DNA from: Eulemur rufifrons | Taxonomy: Eukaryota; Chordata; Mammalia; Primates; Lemuridae | Assembly: GCF_041146395.1 (NCBI RefSeq) | Contig: NC_091006.1 | Span: 6,640,001 to 6,704,000, forward strand | Length of the DNA: 64,000 nt | Direction: 5' to 3' | Shown: piece after piece, positions 12,379-23,921 of the stretch | Layout of the letters: the number at the start of each line of letters is the position of its first letter | Numbering within the stretch: position 1 is the stretch's first letter | Translations under genes and position numbers: made by a program | Notes under the pieces: generated by a model | Told to the model about the DNA's origin: nothing | Seen by the model: the letters and a program-made list of their open reading frames with translations, nothing else | Database searches by the model: none

Positions 12379-13231
12379 CAGGCTCAGGGATGCGGGAAGC
12401 AGCTCTGCTGGGGTCTCCCCTCATCGTGGCAGGAAAGAGCCAGGGCCCCGCCCTACCCTGTGGGGGTGGCAGGATTTGGGGATACCCCAGCACCCTCCAG
12501 CAGGTCAGTGGGGTTCTCCATTGCTGTGAGAGACAGAGGTGGGGGGCAGTAGGTGCGGTTGAAGTTAGAGCAGGTCCCTCCCCTGCCTCAAATCCTCCCG
12601 TGGCCCGAATTTCCCAGGGAGGGGTCAGGACCCAGCCCCTCCAGCGCTTGGGCAAGGCCCTGCCCCCTGGTCGCCTGCTGGCCTCTGTGCTCTCTCTTCA
12701 TTTGTTCTGTGGGTCTAGGCTCGAAGGTCGGCACCCCTGGGAAGCCTTCTCTGGCGTCCCTCCTGCTGGCTCTCATCACAGTTGTTCATCCACTCACTCG
12801 TCCTGCCCACACTGATACGTGCTCTGAGGGGGTTCTCAGTGTTCAGGGGACCCAAGAGGACAAGGGGTTCAGGACTGGAGCTCCGAGGAGAGGGCTGGGA
12901 GTGGGTGTTCCGGCAGCCAGGCCCCAGTGATGGCTGAGGCCTTCCCAGGGCAGGCGGCTGGCCGGACCCAGGATGGGCTCCTGGGAGTTTGTGCAGGGGG
13001 AGGGGACCTGGAGATGGCCGTGCCAGGCCTGGCCTCATTCCTTGCATTCCTCAGCAGGCCCCAGACTCCTGGTGGCCCTAGGTGGGGGAGGGTGAGCCAG
13101 CAAGAGAAGGGCCTTCTGGGTACTGCTCCTGTCACTCTGTGGGCCTTATCGTCCTGTCTCTGTCTCACTTTACACCCTCCCGTCCCCAGGTCTCAGGCCT
13201 GGATCTGTGAGTCCGGCCCCCCCTCCATCCT

Positions 13232-13398
13232 CAGCCCTGGCTGGACATTAGATTCACCTGGGGTGGGATGGGAAGTGGCTGGGGGCGGCAAACCCAGACC
13301 ATTTGAGTCAGAATCTCTGGCTGTGGGGCCTGGGCATTGGGGTTTTTAAAAGCTCCCCTGGTGACTCTACTGTGATTTGAGCTGGGATGAGAACCACC
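13232..13398 (+). repeat. MER5A-like hAT-Charlie fossil
   Basis: GGACATTAGATTCACCTGGG, TTTGAGTCAGAATCTCTGG, GGCATTGGGGTTTTTAAAAG and GATGAGAACCACCG follow the MER5A consensus order end to end. Confidence 0.75.
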
Positions 13399-14609
13399 GC
13401 CCTGCAGGAATGATGGCAAACGCGAATTAGCTTTGGGAATGTTCTGAGTTCTTTCTGAGGCTCCTGACGTGGAGTGATGAAGCCACGACATGCCGTAGGA
13501 AGAGGTGACTCCTATGTTACGGACAAGGCAGCTGAGGCCCAGAGAAGCCTTGCGTGCCTGGCGGTGTGGCCTCTGTCACCGTCTTATCTTCCCCTCCCTG
13601 GGCCGTCTGGATGTCTGTCTGGGCCGATTCTCCGTCTACCCCTGGCTCTCCATTTCTTCTCTCATCTCTCTCTCCATTTCCTCTCTCGTCTTCCTGTTTC
13701 TGTCTCTTGTCTCCCTCTCCTCCTCCCTCCACATTTCTGCCGCCACCCCCCCCCCACCTGGCAGAAGCTTCTAGGCTTCTCTGTTTTGAGGCAGGATCCA
13801 GCTGAAGCCACAGAGAGGAGATGATTTCTGCAGGCCCAGGACATCCTTCTGATGGGAAGGATGCTGATGTCACCGTGCTGGCCTCCTTCGCTGCTCCTGA
13901 CACCTGGGGTCTGGGGGCGGGGGGTGCACAGCATCCGATGGACAGTTGCGGGGTGCCAGGGCCAGCTCTGCAACCCTGTGGAAAGGACTGGACTGTCCAG
14001 GAGGGCAGACTCTGACACACCCTGTGACACCAGACCCCTCCACGGGCCCAAAAATCTGGTGTTATCCGTTGCTAGTTAACATTTCGGGCTCCCGTTGGGT
14101 AGGGCTGCCTGCTGGCCAGTAGTTTAATTCCAGCAAAGGTTTGTGCTAAGATGTGAATAAAGAGGCTTTATTGTGTGATGGGAACGAGGGGAATGATAGC
14201 CAGTGCTCCCCTGCGTCTCCACTCGCTGAGTGCTCCCCTGGCCTCTTCTCCCCTCGCCCCTCTGCAGGGAAGGGCTCAGGAGCCCGGCTCCCCTCCCGCC
14301 TCTCCTAGCTCCAGCACAGCTTCCGCTGTGACCTCCGGCCCTTGCCGAGAGCCTCAGAAGTCTCTGGGTTCCCACATCTGGAGCAGGAGGATAATGATTC
14401 TAGCTGCCTCCCAGGGTTGTTGGGAGGATTAAGTGAGTCAGCGTGTGTGACGTTCAGAAGAGGCTGCTATCATGTCATTGCGGTCACTGTTCTGTCATTA
14501 CCGTCACAGTTATTAGAGAAGCAGGGTGTGCGCTTGGGTTTAGTAGTTAGGGTTCACAGAGGGAGTGAGCCGCGACGCTCTGCTGCTGTGATTAGGCCGC
14601 ATTTCCTAT

Positions 14610-14930
14610 TGTAAAATGTGGGACACTTCTGTGTTACGGAAATGTTCACACATACTCAAAAGGATGGTCTCTTGCCCTCCGCATGTCCCTGTCACCAGCC
14701 CCAGCAGGTCCCAGATGTGACCACGCTTTGTCATTTATACCCCCTTACCGCACCTCCCTGATTATTTCAGGACAAATCCCAAACATATAGCCATAAAAAT
14801 TTCAGATTTTTTATAAAGAGACATTCGTTAATATCCTCACGTTTCCTCAGTTGTCTCAATCCCTTTTTCAGTTTGATTTGGGTCCAGACAAGGTCTCCAC
14901 TTTGCGTTTGGTCACTGGGCCTCTCACGTC
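14610..14930 (-). repeat. Probable L1/HAL1-type remnant, antisense
   Basis: GGACAAATCCCAAACATATAG, CCATAAAAATTTCAG and CTTTGCGTTTGGTCACTGGG resemble an old antisense LINE 3' region. Family assignment is uncertain. Confidence 0.35.
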
Positions 14931-15865
14931 TTCTTCCGCCTGCAGGATCTCCCCGTCAGCTCTTTTGCGCTCGCCGCTGTAGTCGTTTATCTATGGAAGA
15001 CCCGGGCCGTTTGTCCCAGAGGGTTTCCCAGGCTGGAGCCGGCTCATGCGTCCTTGTGGTGTCGTCGCGTGGTTCCTCTGTTCTCTGTGCTTCCTGTAAG
15101 TGGGGACTGAGGTCTAGAGTCAGGTTCAGTCTGTTCTGGCAGAAACACTGTCAGAGGTGGTGCCATGTGTGAGCGTTAGGGTGATTTAATGTTCGTGTGA
15201 CTGTCACGTTATAAAATGAATTCAGTAAAAAAAAGTGAGAGGATTGAAAGAAAACTCTTAGGTCACTCCTAGTAAGGCTGGTACCCAGGTCCAGCAACAG
15301 TAGGGCAGGAGGGACCCGAGGGGCTGAGGCTCAGAGCTCCCCTGGAGCCTGGGCACAGCGGGCTGTGTTGTCAGCTCCAGCTTCAGGCAAGCTGAGGCCT
15401 GAGTGACCTCGGGCTGACCCTTCCCCTCTCTGAGCCTCGCTCTCCTCCTCTGCAAAATAGGGTGTTAACAGCACCCTCCTCGCTTTTTGGCACCAGCGTG
15501 GTACCTGCACATAGTGTTTTGTAGTGGCCTTACTGCTGTCCTGTGTCTCTAGCACAGGGCGCCGATGAGCCAGCCAGGGACTGTCCCTGCCACGGGGACA
15601 CTTTACATGATCTTGAATAATAATAAGTCCCTCCACTTTGTGTGACCAGCCGTGGTGTTCCAGGGCAGGAAGGCTTCCTGGGGAATGTGACTGGGGCAGG
15701 ACACGAGAGTGCCGGTGTGTGGCGAGACCTGGGTGTTGTGGCCTGAGTCTGCGGGCCCAAGGGCTGGCTGCTTTCAGGACTTTGTCTTCCTTGCAGGAAA
15801 CAGGCCAAGAGCTACGAGGGAGGAAGACTGCTGCTGTGGTTGTGGTGGCAGTTCCAGCCCTGGGG

Positions 15866-15868
<3 letters not shown>

Positions 15869-15896
<28 letters not shown>
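15869..15896. repeat. (GT)14 microsatellite
   Basis: A pure GT run of 28 bases in PAK4 intron 1. Confidence 0.97.
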
Positions 15897-16039
15897 CTCT
15901 ACATACTCATAGCAAAGCAGAGACAGAGCAAAGAGATGGGGAGAGAGAGAGGGAGGTTGTTTGCAGGCACATGCAAACATGGAGAAAGCTTTTAGTTGTC
16001 GAGATCGATCTCCCTGGTTTTTCCTGCACAGTGGTGTAA

Positions 16040-16230
16040 AATCTGACATGTATACAGGAGAGTGCACAGAACCTCCATGTTTAGTTTAATGAATAATTAT
16101 AATGCAAACACCCATGCAGCGACCACCCAGATCAAGAAGACAAGCTCTGCAGCTCCCCCCTCACCCCCCGCCCTGTCCGCTTTCCCCAGTACTATCAAAT
16201 ACCTCCTTCCTTCCTTTTTATTCTTGTTTC
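16040..16230 (-). repeat. Old L1-like remnant, antisense
   Basis: ATGCAGCGACCACCCAGATCAAGAAGACA is the 'accacccagatcaagaa' phrase of antisense L1M 3' regions. It is truncated at about 16230. Confidence 0.55.
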
Positions 16231-17564
16231 TTTTTTGGTAAATGATGAAAGATGTCAGACACCACCAAGAGAATAGAGAGTCATCTGCTGGACTCCCTTG
16301 GGCCCACTGCCTAGCTAAAAGACAAAACACTCTTGTCACAGTTGCAGCCCCCAGGTACCCTCCCCCAGGTCCCAGGCCTTTGGGTCCCCATGTTGTTCTG
16401 CAGGCTTTAAACTGCACACAAATAGTATGACACTGCCAGCTCTTGGCTGCAGCTTGCTCTTGGTATTTTGCTCTTGAGATTTCCCTGGGTGGAAAAATGA
16501 AGGCCTGTGCCAAGAAGAATGGTCCCCAACAGGGGTCAGACGTGCCCCCTCCCATAGCCAAATGAACGCAGCCTGGCTCTGAGGGATCCTCAGGAGGGTG
16601 CCCTGGGCTCCTCTCACCCAGGCCTGCAGCCCCCTAGTCCATCCGGGTTTGGAGCAACAGCCTCAGTGGAAGTGGATGTTTCCTGTCCTCGGAGAGCGCT
16701 GCCGGCTTCCCAAATCTCCGAGTGGGATTCCGTTACAGGCCCTTGATGTGTAAGGGGCCTTCGCTGAGTGCCTGTAGGGTACAAAGGAGGCCCTGGTGCC
16801 CCTGGGGTCTTTGTGTGCCACGGAGGGGCCTTCCCTGCAGGAGGGAACAGATCAGGGGCTGCGGGCAGGAGGGTCTCTTCTCTTCCTCCCTCCCCCGTCC
16901 CTGTTAGCTAGTCTCAGGCAGCCTGTCATGGGGAGGCCTTCTGGGTTGGAGGTCACTACTGAAGCCTGCAGATCCAGCTGGTGGCCTAGGTTAGGCATGT
17001 GGCAACCTCTGTCCCACCTCTGTTAGCCTCAGTTTCCCCATTTATAAAATGGGGTTGTGTAAGGGTTATTTTATCCATGTAAAGCATTCATGTGACCTGG
17101 CACACAGAAAGCTCCTAATGAGGGTTAGCTGTCAGTGTCATTGTCGTTACTGCCATTCTCTTTCATTTTGTAGATATTCACTGTTTACCTCCTCTGAGTC
17201 TAGCCCTTCAGCACCACCCTGCCAGGCTGGTGGTGGTGACCTGTCAGGCTGAGACTCTGCCTTCACAGAACATGTGGCCCAGAGAGGGAGACAGACGTGG
17301 CCCCAGGCAGGGACAGCCCAGAGTGACCTTGGGGTAAGGACAGGTCAGAGTGTGATGGCTGTGATGGGAGAAGCCTGGGCTCCAGCCCAGGAAATGAGGG
17401 AAGGCTTCCTGGAGGAGGAGACATCTGAGCTGAGGCCTGAAAGAGTAGCAGGGTTAGTTTGTAGGATGGTGCTCCAGGGAGACCAAACAGCGTGTTCAAA
17501 TGTTCATAGGCTAAAAGATGGGAAATGGCCTGGCATTTTTAATAAATTAATAATATTTTTAAGT

Positions 17565-19228
17565 AAACATTTTATTTTGAGATCATCGTGGAGTCACGTG
17601 CAGTTGTAAGAAATACAGAGAGATCTGGTACACCCGGTTCCCCCAATGATAATCTCTCGCGAAACTGTGTACAAGATCACAACCAGGGTATTGACATTGA
17701 TACGGTCAAGGTACAGAACATTCCATCACAAAGATCCTTCTTAATGCCCTTTTAGAGCCACACGCCTTTCCTGTCCATCCCAAACCTCTGGCAACCAGTC
17801 ATCTACCTGTTCCCCATTTTTTAAATTCTGTTATTTCAAGAATGTTATGTAAGCGGAATTGTCCAGTATGTAACCTTTTTGCATTGACTTTATTCACTCA
17901 GCGTAATTCTCTGGAGATTCATCCACGTAGTTGTGTGTTAATAGTTATTGCTGAGTAGTATTCCATGGTATGGGTGCACCACAGTTCATTTAACCATTTT
18001 CCTATTGAAGAACATCTGGGTTTTTTCTAGTTTGGGGGTTTTACAAACAAAGCTGCTATAACATTCACATACAGATTTTGTGTAACTGTAAATTTTTGGT
18101 TTTTTTCTGGGACAAATAGCCAGAAGTATAATTGCTGGGCACTATGGTGGTTACTTTTTTTTTTTTTTTTTTTTTTTGGAGACAGTCTCACTCTTGCCCG
18201 GGCTAGAGTGCCGTGGCGTCAGCCTCGCTCACAACAACCTCAAACTCCTGGGCTCAAGCAATCCTCCTGCCTCAGCCTCCCAAGTAGCTGGGACTACAGG
18301 CATGTGCCACCATGCCCGGCTAATTTTTTCTATATATATTTTTAGCTGTCCATATAATTTCTTTGTATTTTTAACAGAGACGGGGTCTCACTCTTGCTCA
18401 GGAGGTCTCGAACTCCTGAGCTCAAACAATCCGCCCGCCTCAGCCTCCCAGAGTGCTAGGATTACAGGCGTGAGCACCGCGCCCAGCCTGGTTACATGTT
18501 TTAAAGACTCTTGGAAAACCAAAGTGTTTTCTGGAGTGGCTGGACCATTTTATATTCCCACCAGCAGTGTAAGAGGATCCAGTTTCTCTGCATCTTCACC
18601 AGCACTGGATATTGTCACTATTTTTTATTTTCCTGCTTCTAATAAGTATGTAGTGATATCTTATTGTGGCTTTAATTTGCGTTTTTCTAATGGCTAATGG
18701 TGATGAGCATCCTTTCATGTGCTCATCTGCCGTCTGTGTATCCTCTTTGGAGAAATACCTTTTCATGTCTTCCGTCCATTTTCTTATTGGATTGTTTGGT
18801 TTTTTTACTGTTGAGTTTTAAGAGTTCTTCATTCTACATACCAGCCTTTGTCAGATACGTGGTGTGCAAACATTTTCTCCCAGTTTGTAGCTTGTCTTTT
18901 TATACTTTTCACGGGGACTACTGCAGAGCAAAAGGTTGTAGTTTTGATGGGGTCACTTTACTAATTTTTTCTTTTATGGCTTGTGCTTTTGCTGTCAAGT
19001 CTAAAAACCCTATGCCTTGTCCTAGATCCTGAAGATTTTCTCCTGTTTTTTTTTTCCCTAAAGGTTTCCTAGTTTTCCATTAAGTCCCATGATTCACTGT
19101 GACTTAAGTTTTATACAAAGTGTGAGGTTTAGATCAAGGTTTGGGTTTTTGCATATGGATGTCCAATTGTTCTAGCACGATTTGTGGAAAATGCTGTCTT
19201 TCCTCCACCGAATTGCGAATACTTCTTT
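17565..19228 (-). repeat. L1 3' half, antisense, interrupted by an Alu
   Basis: Read on the minus strand this gives an L1 ORF2 tail and 3' UTR ending in a polyadenylation-type TCTCAAAATAAAA near 17566. Diagnostic plus-strand phrases are CACGTGCAGTTGTAAGAAAT, GAGTAGTATTCCATGGTATG and GCATCCTTTCATGTGCTCAT. An Alu (18155-18488) splits it. All frames are broken. Its 5' end abuts the 5' end of a sense L1 at 19229. Confidence 0.88.
18155..18488 (-). mobile_element. Strepsirrhine-type Alu, antisense, with target-site duplication
   Basis: A poly-T head is followed by a full antisense Alu carrying GAGTGCTAGGATTACAGGCG and the extra ATATATATTTTTAG...CCATATAATTTC stretch typical of lemur/galago Alus. 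The direct repeat TGGTTAC flanks it (18148-18154 and 18489-18495). It inserted into the antisense L1. Confidence 0.95.
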
Positions 19229-19978
19229 GTCAAGAGTCAGTTACCACGATGAGATACCACTTCACACTTGCAAGGATGACTACTCTCAAAAAAACAAAAA
19301 TAACAAGTGCTGGGAGGATGTGGAGAAATTGGAACCCCATGCATTGCTGGTGGGAATGTAAAACGATGCAGCCGCTATGGAAAATAGTTTGGCAGTTTTT
19401 CAAAAGTTTAAACATAGAATTACCATACGACCCAGCAATTCCACTCCAGGCATACATCCAACAGAACTGAAAGCAGGGCTCCAACAGATACTTGTAACCC
19501 AGGCCCATGGCAGCATTACTCACAATAGCCAAAAAGTGGAAACAACCCTGTGTCCGTCAGTAGATGAATGGAGAAGCGAAATGTGGCGTGTATGCACGGT
19601 GGAATGTTCAGCCAGGAAAGGGAATGGAACTTTGATAGATGCTAAAATGTGGGTGGACCTTGAAAACATGATGCTTGGTGAAACAAGCTAGACACAGAAG
19701 GAGAAACATTGTGTGATTCCACTCGTATGAGGTACCTGGAATAGGCACATTCAAAGAGACAGAAAGTAGAGTAGAGGTTATCGGGCTAAGGGGACAGGGG
19801 AAGGGGGAGCTATTGTTTAATGGGTACAGAGTTTTTATTGGGTGAAATGTTTGGGTGTAGACTGTGGTGATGGTTATACAACAGTGTGAGTACATTTAAT
19901 GCCACTGAATTGTACACTTACAAATAGTTAAAATGATAAATACTATGTATATTTTACCTCATTAAAAAATAATTTTTG
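19229..19978 (+). repeat. L1 ORF2 tail and 3' UTR, sense
   Basis: GAGATACCACTTCACACTTG, GCTGGTGGGAATGTAAAA, AATTACCATACGACCCAGCA and CACTGAATTGTACACTTA are sequential landmarks of the L1 3' region. One open frame of about 109 codons (19141-19470) is a decayed L1/antisense junction, not a gene. Confidence 0.9.
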
Positions 19979-20791
19979 AAAAACCAGCTAGGTGTGTTTG
20001 TGTAGGGCTGCTTCTGGGCTCTGTCCTGTCACACTGGTCTCTGTGTTTGTGTCACACCGTCCTGAGTGCTGTGACTGTAGCAGACAGCAGGCCTCAGGAG
20101 CGGTGGGGGGATTCTCCCACTTTCTTGTTTTTTTCCCCCTCCCAAGGTTGAGCTCCCCGGAGGCTCCCCATGTGGCAGGTAGCACTGTGATGGGCCTGGT
20201 TTCAAAGTCATCCTTGATGCTGCTCTCGTCCTCAGCCTCAGTGTCTGACGCCTCAACAACTGTCGCTTTTTCGTGGTAGGCACAACTCAGGTCTGTCCCT
20301 CTCTCTCTAGCTCTTGCCGTCCTGGCTGCCATCGTCAGTTGCCTGGACCAGGGCTGCATCCTTGTCACTCATCCCCACACCCGCCCAGCCCCCCTTCATC
20401 CCATCGTCCGCAGGGCAGCGGAGTTACAGCTTCATAGCCCGGGCCTGTCCTCAGCACCCACATTGGCTCCCCTTGCTCTCCAGCGACCTGCCTCCCCCAC
20501 CCCACCCTCCCTCAGGTCCCTCCAGCTAGGCTGTGTCAGCTGGAACATCACATTTCGTTTGTGTGGTGCTTGACTGTAAGCCCCAGCACAGGTGGCACAG
20601 GTGGATTCTGTTGATGGCATCCCTGAACGTAGGGAGGGAGTTGCGTGCACCCGAGCAGGCAACTCGGGAGGAGAGTGTAGAGAAATACGGTCAGAGAGGT
20701 GGGCATGACCCTGGCGAGGAGATGGCGCCAGCTGTGTGGGTCCGAGTGGGGTTCCAGCAGGAGAGGGACACAGTCAGATAGGGTTACAGAG

Positions 20792-20999
20792 ATCAATGGG
20801 GAACCTGCAGCCTCAAGGCCACATGTGACCCTCCGCATCCCCAAGTGCAGACCCTCAACCAAATCCAAACTTCACAGAACAAATAAAAATTCTTTATTAA
20901 AAGGATTTGTTCTATAAAATTTGGATTCATTCAAAAGGCTGCACTCAGAGATCCAGACAGCCACATGTGGCCCCAAGGCTGCAGGTTCCCCACCCCTGG
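20792..20999. mobile_element. Palindromic hAT-type MITE
   Basis: The ends are inverted copies: GGGGAACCTGCAGCC near 20798 and GGCTGCAGGTTCCCC near 20977-20991, continuing inward through CACATGTG on both sides. The arms stay complementary almost to the centre (CCAAATCCAAACTTCACAGA against TTCTATAAAATTTGGATTCA), leaving a small AT-rich loop near 20885-20905. A 200-bp non-coding palindrome bounded by CC(C)AGGGGTGGGGAACC-like ends fits a non-autonomous hAT element. Confidence 0.75.
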
Positions 21000-21420
21000 A
21001 TGGACATTCTGCTGGCTTTTGTAAATGTGAAAGGCTGTTCAACCTACTAAGTAGAAAAATACAAATGAAAACTAGGCTGAGAGGGGCCAGACCTCACCTG
21101 TCTGGCAGAGATAAGAGAGGTTGGCAGCACCGTGTCTGTGAGGCCAAGGGGACACGGGCCCTGGTGCTGCCGAGTGCCTTTGCATGGCAATTCCACTGCT
21201 AGGCATTTACCCACGGACACGCTTGCACGCCTGTGCAACGATAGACGCACGTGTTTGGCATCGCTGCACCGTTTGTAAGAGCAAAAGACTGGAAGCCGCC
21301 TGGCCCCACGGGGACTGCTCAAGGCCTCACAGCCCCTCCACACAGCCGCTGCAGCAGCAAGGCAGTGCTTTGCCAGGATCAAGGCATGGAAAGATCACGA
21401 AGACGTACGCATATATTCCA

Positions 21421-22140
21421 TAGTCCCCTCCTTATCCACAGTTTCTCTTTTGTCGTTTCAGTTACCGTGGTCAATTACTGTCCAAAAATAATTACGTGGA
21501 AAATTCCAGAAATAAACAATTCACACATTTTAAATTGCATGCCATTCTGAGTAGCGTGATGAAATCTTGAGCTGTCCTGCTTCATCCTGCCCGGGGTGTG
21601 AATCATCCCGTTGTCCAGCAGATCCATGGTGTGTGTGCTGCCCGTCTGTTCCTCACGTAGTGGCCGTCTCGGTTATCAGATGGACTGCCGCAGTGCTTGT
21701 GTTCAAGTAACTCTTGTTTTACCTAATAACGGCCCCAAAGTGCAAGAATTGTGATGCTGGCAATTCAGATATGCTAAAGAGAAGCCATAAGGTGCTTCCT
21801 TTAAGTGAAGAGGGGGAAAGTTCTCGAGGTACTAAGGGAAAGAAAAAATTCGTATGCTGAGGTTGCTTAGATCTGTGGTAAGAACACATCTTCTATCTGT
21901 GAAATTGTGAAGAAGGAAAAGAAATTGGTGCTCGTTTTGCTGTTGCACCTCAAACTGCAAAAGTTACAGCCACAGGGTGTGATAAGTGCTTAGTTAAGGT
22001 GGAAAAGGCATTAACTTTGTGGGTGGAAAACATGAACAGAAACATGTTCTGACTAAATCAGGTTTGGTACCATCTGTGGTTTCAGGCATCCACGGGGGAA
22101 CTTGGAACATATTCCCTGCAGATAAGGGGGGGGCTACTGC
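21421..22140 (+). mobile_element. Tigger-type DNA transposon with decayed transposase N-terminus
   Basis: The left terminal repeat TAGTCCCCTCCTTATCCACA (21421-21440) and the right end CTGCAGATAAGGGGGGGG (about 22117-22134) are inverted relatives. The interior shows a recognisable but broken pogo/Tigger transposase start: CCCCAAAGTGCAAGAATTGTG, GAAGCCATAAGGTGCTTCCT, then the stretch CACCTCAAACTGCAAAAGTTAC, with frameshifts. The internal part of the element is missing. Confidence 0.82.
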
Positions 22141-22216
22141 ATGTATAGTCAGCCCTCCATATCCACAGGTTCTGTATTTGTGGATTCAACCATCTGAGGA
22201 TTGAAAATTTAATACA

Positions 22217-22510
22217 GGCCGAATGCTCACGCCTGTAATCCCAGCACTTTGGGAGGCTGAAGCAGGAGGATCACTTGAGCCCAGGAGTTGGGGACCAGCC
22301 TGGGCAGCATAGCGAGACCCCGAATCTACAAAAAAATTTGAAACATTAGCTGGACTTTGTGGTATGCGCCTGTAGTCCCAGCTGCTGAGGAGGCTGAGGT
22401 GGGAGAATGCTTGGGCCCAGGAGTCTGAGGCTGCAGTGAGCTATGATCACGTCATTGTACACCAGCCTGGGCAACAGAGCAAGATCCTGACTTAAAAAAA
22501 AAAAAAAAAA
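22217..22510 (+). mobile_element. AluJ-like element, sense
   Basis: CCCAGCACTTTGGGAGGCTG and AGGATCACTTGAGCCCAGG are the older pan-primate AluJ wording, with a 17-18 nt A-tail, and the strepsirrhine-specific middle insertion is absent. It is older than the neighbouring copy at 22605. Confidence 0.93.
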
Positions 22511-22604
22511 GAGGAAGGGCTGACTTCCGTATGCAATTGGTTGAATCTGTGGATGCAAAAAATTTAATATAGAGGGCCAACTCAGGGACTTGAGCATGCA
22601 TGGA

Positions 22605-22946
22605 TTTTTTTTTTTTTTTTTTTTTTGAGACAGAGTCTCACTTTGTTGCCCGGGCTAGAGTGAGTGCCCTGGCGTCAGCCTAGCTCACAGCAACCTCAAA
22701 CTCCTGGGCTTAAGCGATCCTACTGCCTCAGCCTCCCGAGTGGCTGGGACTACAGGCATGCGCCACCATGCCCGGCTAATTTTTTCTCTATATATTTTTA
22801 GTTGGCCATATAATTTCTTTCTATTTTTAGTAGAGACGGGGTCTCGCTCTTGCTCAGGCTGGTCTCGAACTCCTGACCTCGAGCGATCCACCTGCCTCGG
22901 CCTCCCAGAGTGCTAGGATTACAGGCGTGAGCCACCTCGCCCAGCC
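22605..22946 (-). mobile_element. Strepsirrhine-type Alu, antisense, with perfect 16-bp target-site duplication
   Basis: The duplication AGCATGCATGGATTTT occurs at 22593-22608 and 22947-22962. The body holds CCCAGAGTGCTAGGATTACA and the CTATATATTTTTAG-TTGGCCATATAATTTC block. The perfect duplication indicates a comparatively young insertion. Confidence 0.97.
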
Positions 22947-23004
22947 AGCATGCATGGATTTTGGTACGCTTGGGGGCCCTGAAGCCAATCCCCTGAAGAT
23001 ACTG

Positions 23005-23012
<8 letters not shown>

Positions 23013-23036
<24 letters not shown>
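23013..23036. repeat. (AT)12 microsatellite
   Basis: A pure AT run just beyond the end of the Tigger-type element. Confidence 0.95.
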
Positions 23037-23039
23037 TCC

Positions 23040-23600
23040 TTTAAAGTCAGATTTTAAATTGTTAGGATGCATACTTAAAAGTACGTAAAACAAAATTGTA
23101 CAGCATAACCTATTACCATAAGGGAAAACCCATGTAGCTACCCTCCAGGTGATGAAACTGATGGTGCCACCTCCCCCACCCAGAAAGCTCCTGGTCCTTC
23201 CCTCTCCCAGAAGCAGCCGCTCTCCTGACTTTGGAGGACATCACTTCTTTGCTTTGCCACCTATAAACAGTTCCGTTTTGCCTGATCTTGAACTTTATAC
23301 AGAGTCCTAGGATGTAGTATTGTTTTATATTTTGCGTCTGTTTGGCATCATTTTTGGTACTCAGCCACATGCAGCTCTAGGTCATTCATTCTCCCTGTTG
23401 TGTGTGATCCGCGGAGCCAGTAAATCGCAGTTCATTCACCATCTCCTTTGGACAAGCATTTGTCTTGTTTCCAGTCTCTGGCTGACTGCACTGCCGTGAA
23501 CCTTCCCACACGTGCTCCCTGGCCCTGTAGGCCGCCTTTTGCCTGTGTTGTACCCAGGAGAGCACTTGCCAGGTCCAGAGGGTGTCTTCAACTTGGCTGG
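23040..23600 (-). repeat. Old L1-like remnant, antisense
   Basis: CTCTCCTGACTTTGGAGGAC, TCTTGAACTTTATACAGAGT and CCATCTCCTTTGGACAAGC follow antisense L1M 3'-region order. It is diverged, and the edges are approximate. Confidence 0.55.
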
Positions 23601-23921
23601 ATGCTGCCAGACTCCTCCCAAGTGTCTAGCAGCGTGGGAGAGCCAAGGAATATTTTTGAGGGAAGCAACGTGCAGAATAATGTATGTAGTGTGCTGCCAT
23701 TTGTGTGTTTATTTTAAAGTGTGTAAGCATGTATGTACACACACCACACACACCACACACACACACGCACATGTGCTTAGGATCTCTCAGAAGGAAAGAA
23801 AACCTCTAGTAGGGGTTGCCTCCAGGGCTGAGCTGGAGCAGGGCAGGAAGACATCCTGTCGCTGTTTGCCCTTTGGTGCCTTTTGGCTTTTGAACTTTGT
23901 GCCTGTATTAAAAAAATCAGA

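Larger units (their letters stand above)
22146..23012 (+). mobile_element. Second Tigger/MER-type element carrying two Alu insertions
   Basis: The left part (22146-22216) reads TAGTCAGCCCTCCATATCCA and GGATTCAACCATCTGAGGAT; the middle is 22511-22604 (GTGGATGCAAAAAATTTAAT); the right part from 22947 is GGATTTTGGTACGCTTGGGG. This is the terminal-repeat wording of Tigger/MER2-like elements, cut by a sense Alu and an antisense Alu. Confidence 0.75.

Noticed and set aside
18176..18697. 173-codon plus-strand open frame
   Set aside because: It reads through an antisense Alu into L1. The [18 protein letters not shown] peptide is a standard Alu translation artefact.
17565..19978. Single L1 with a twin-priming inversion
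   Set aside because: Both halves carry the same L1 3' segment and each ends in its own 3' terminus, which a single twin-primed copy would not show.
21750..22060. Possible host gene derived from a Tigger transposase
   Set aside because: The transposase-like stretch is short and frameshifted and lies within one element bounded by its own terminal repeats, so it is a fossil rather than a domesticated gene.
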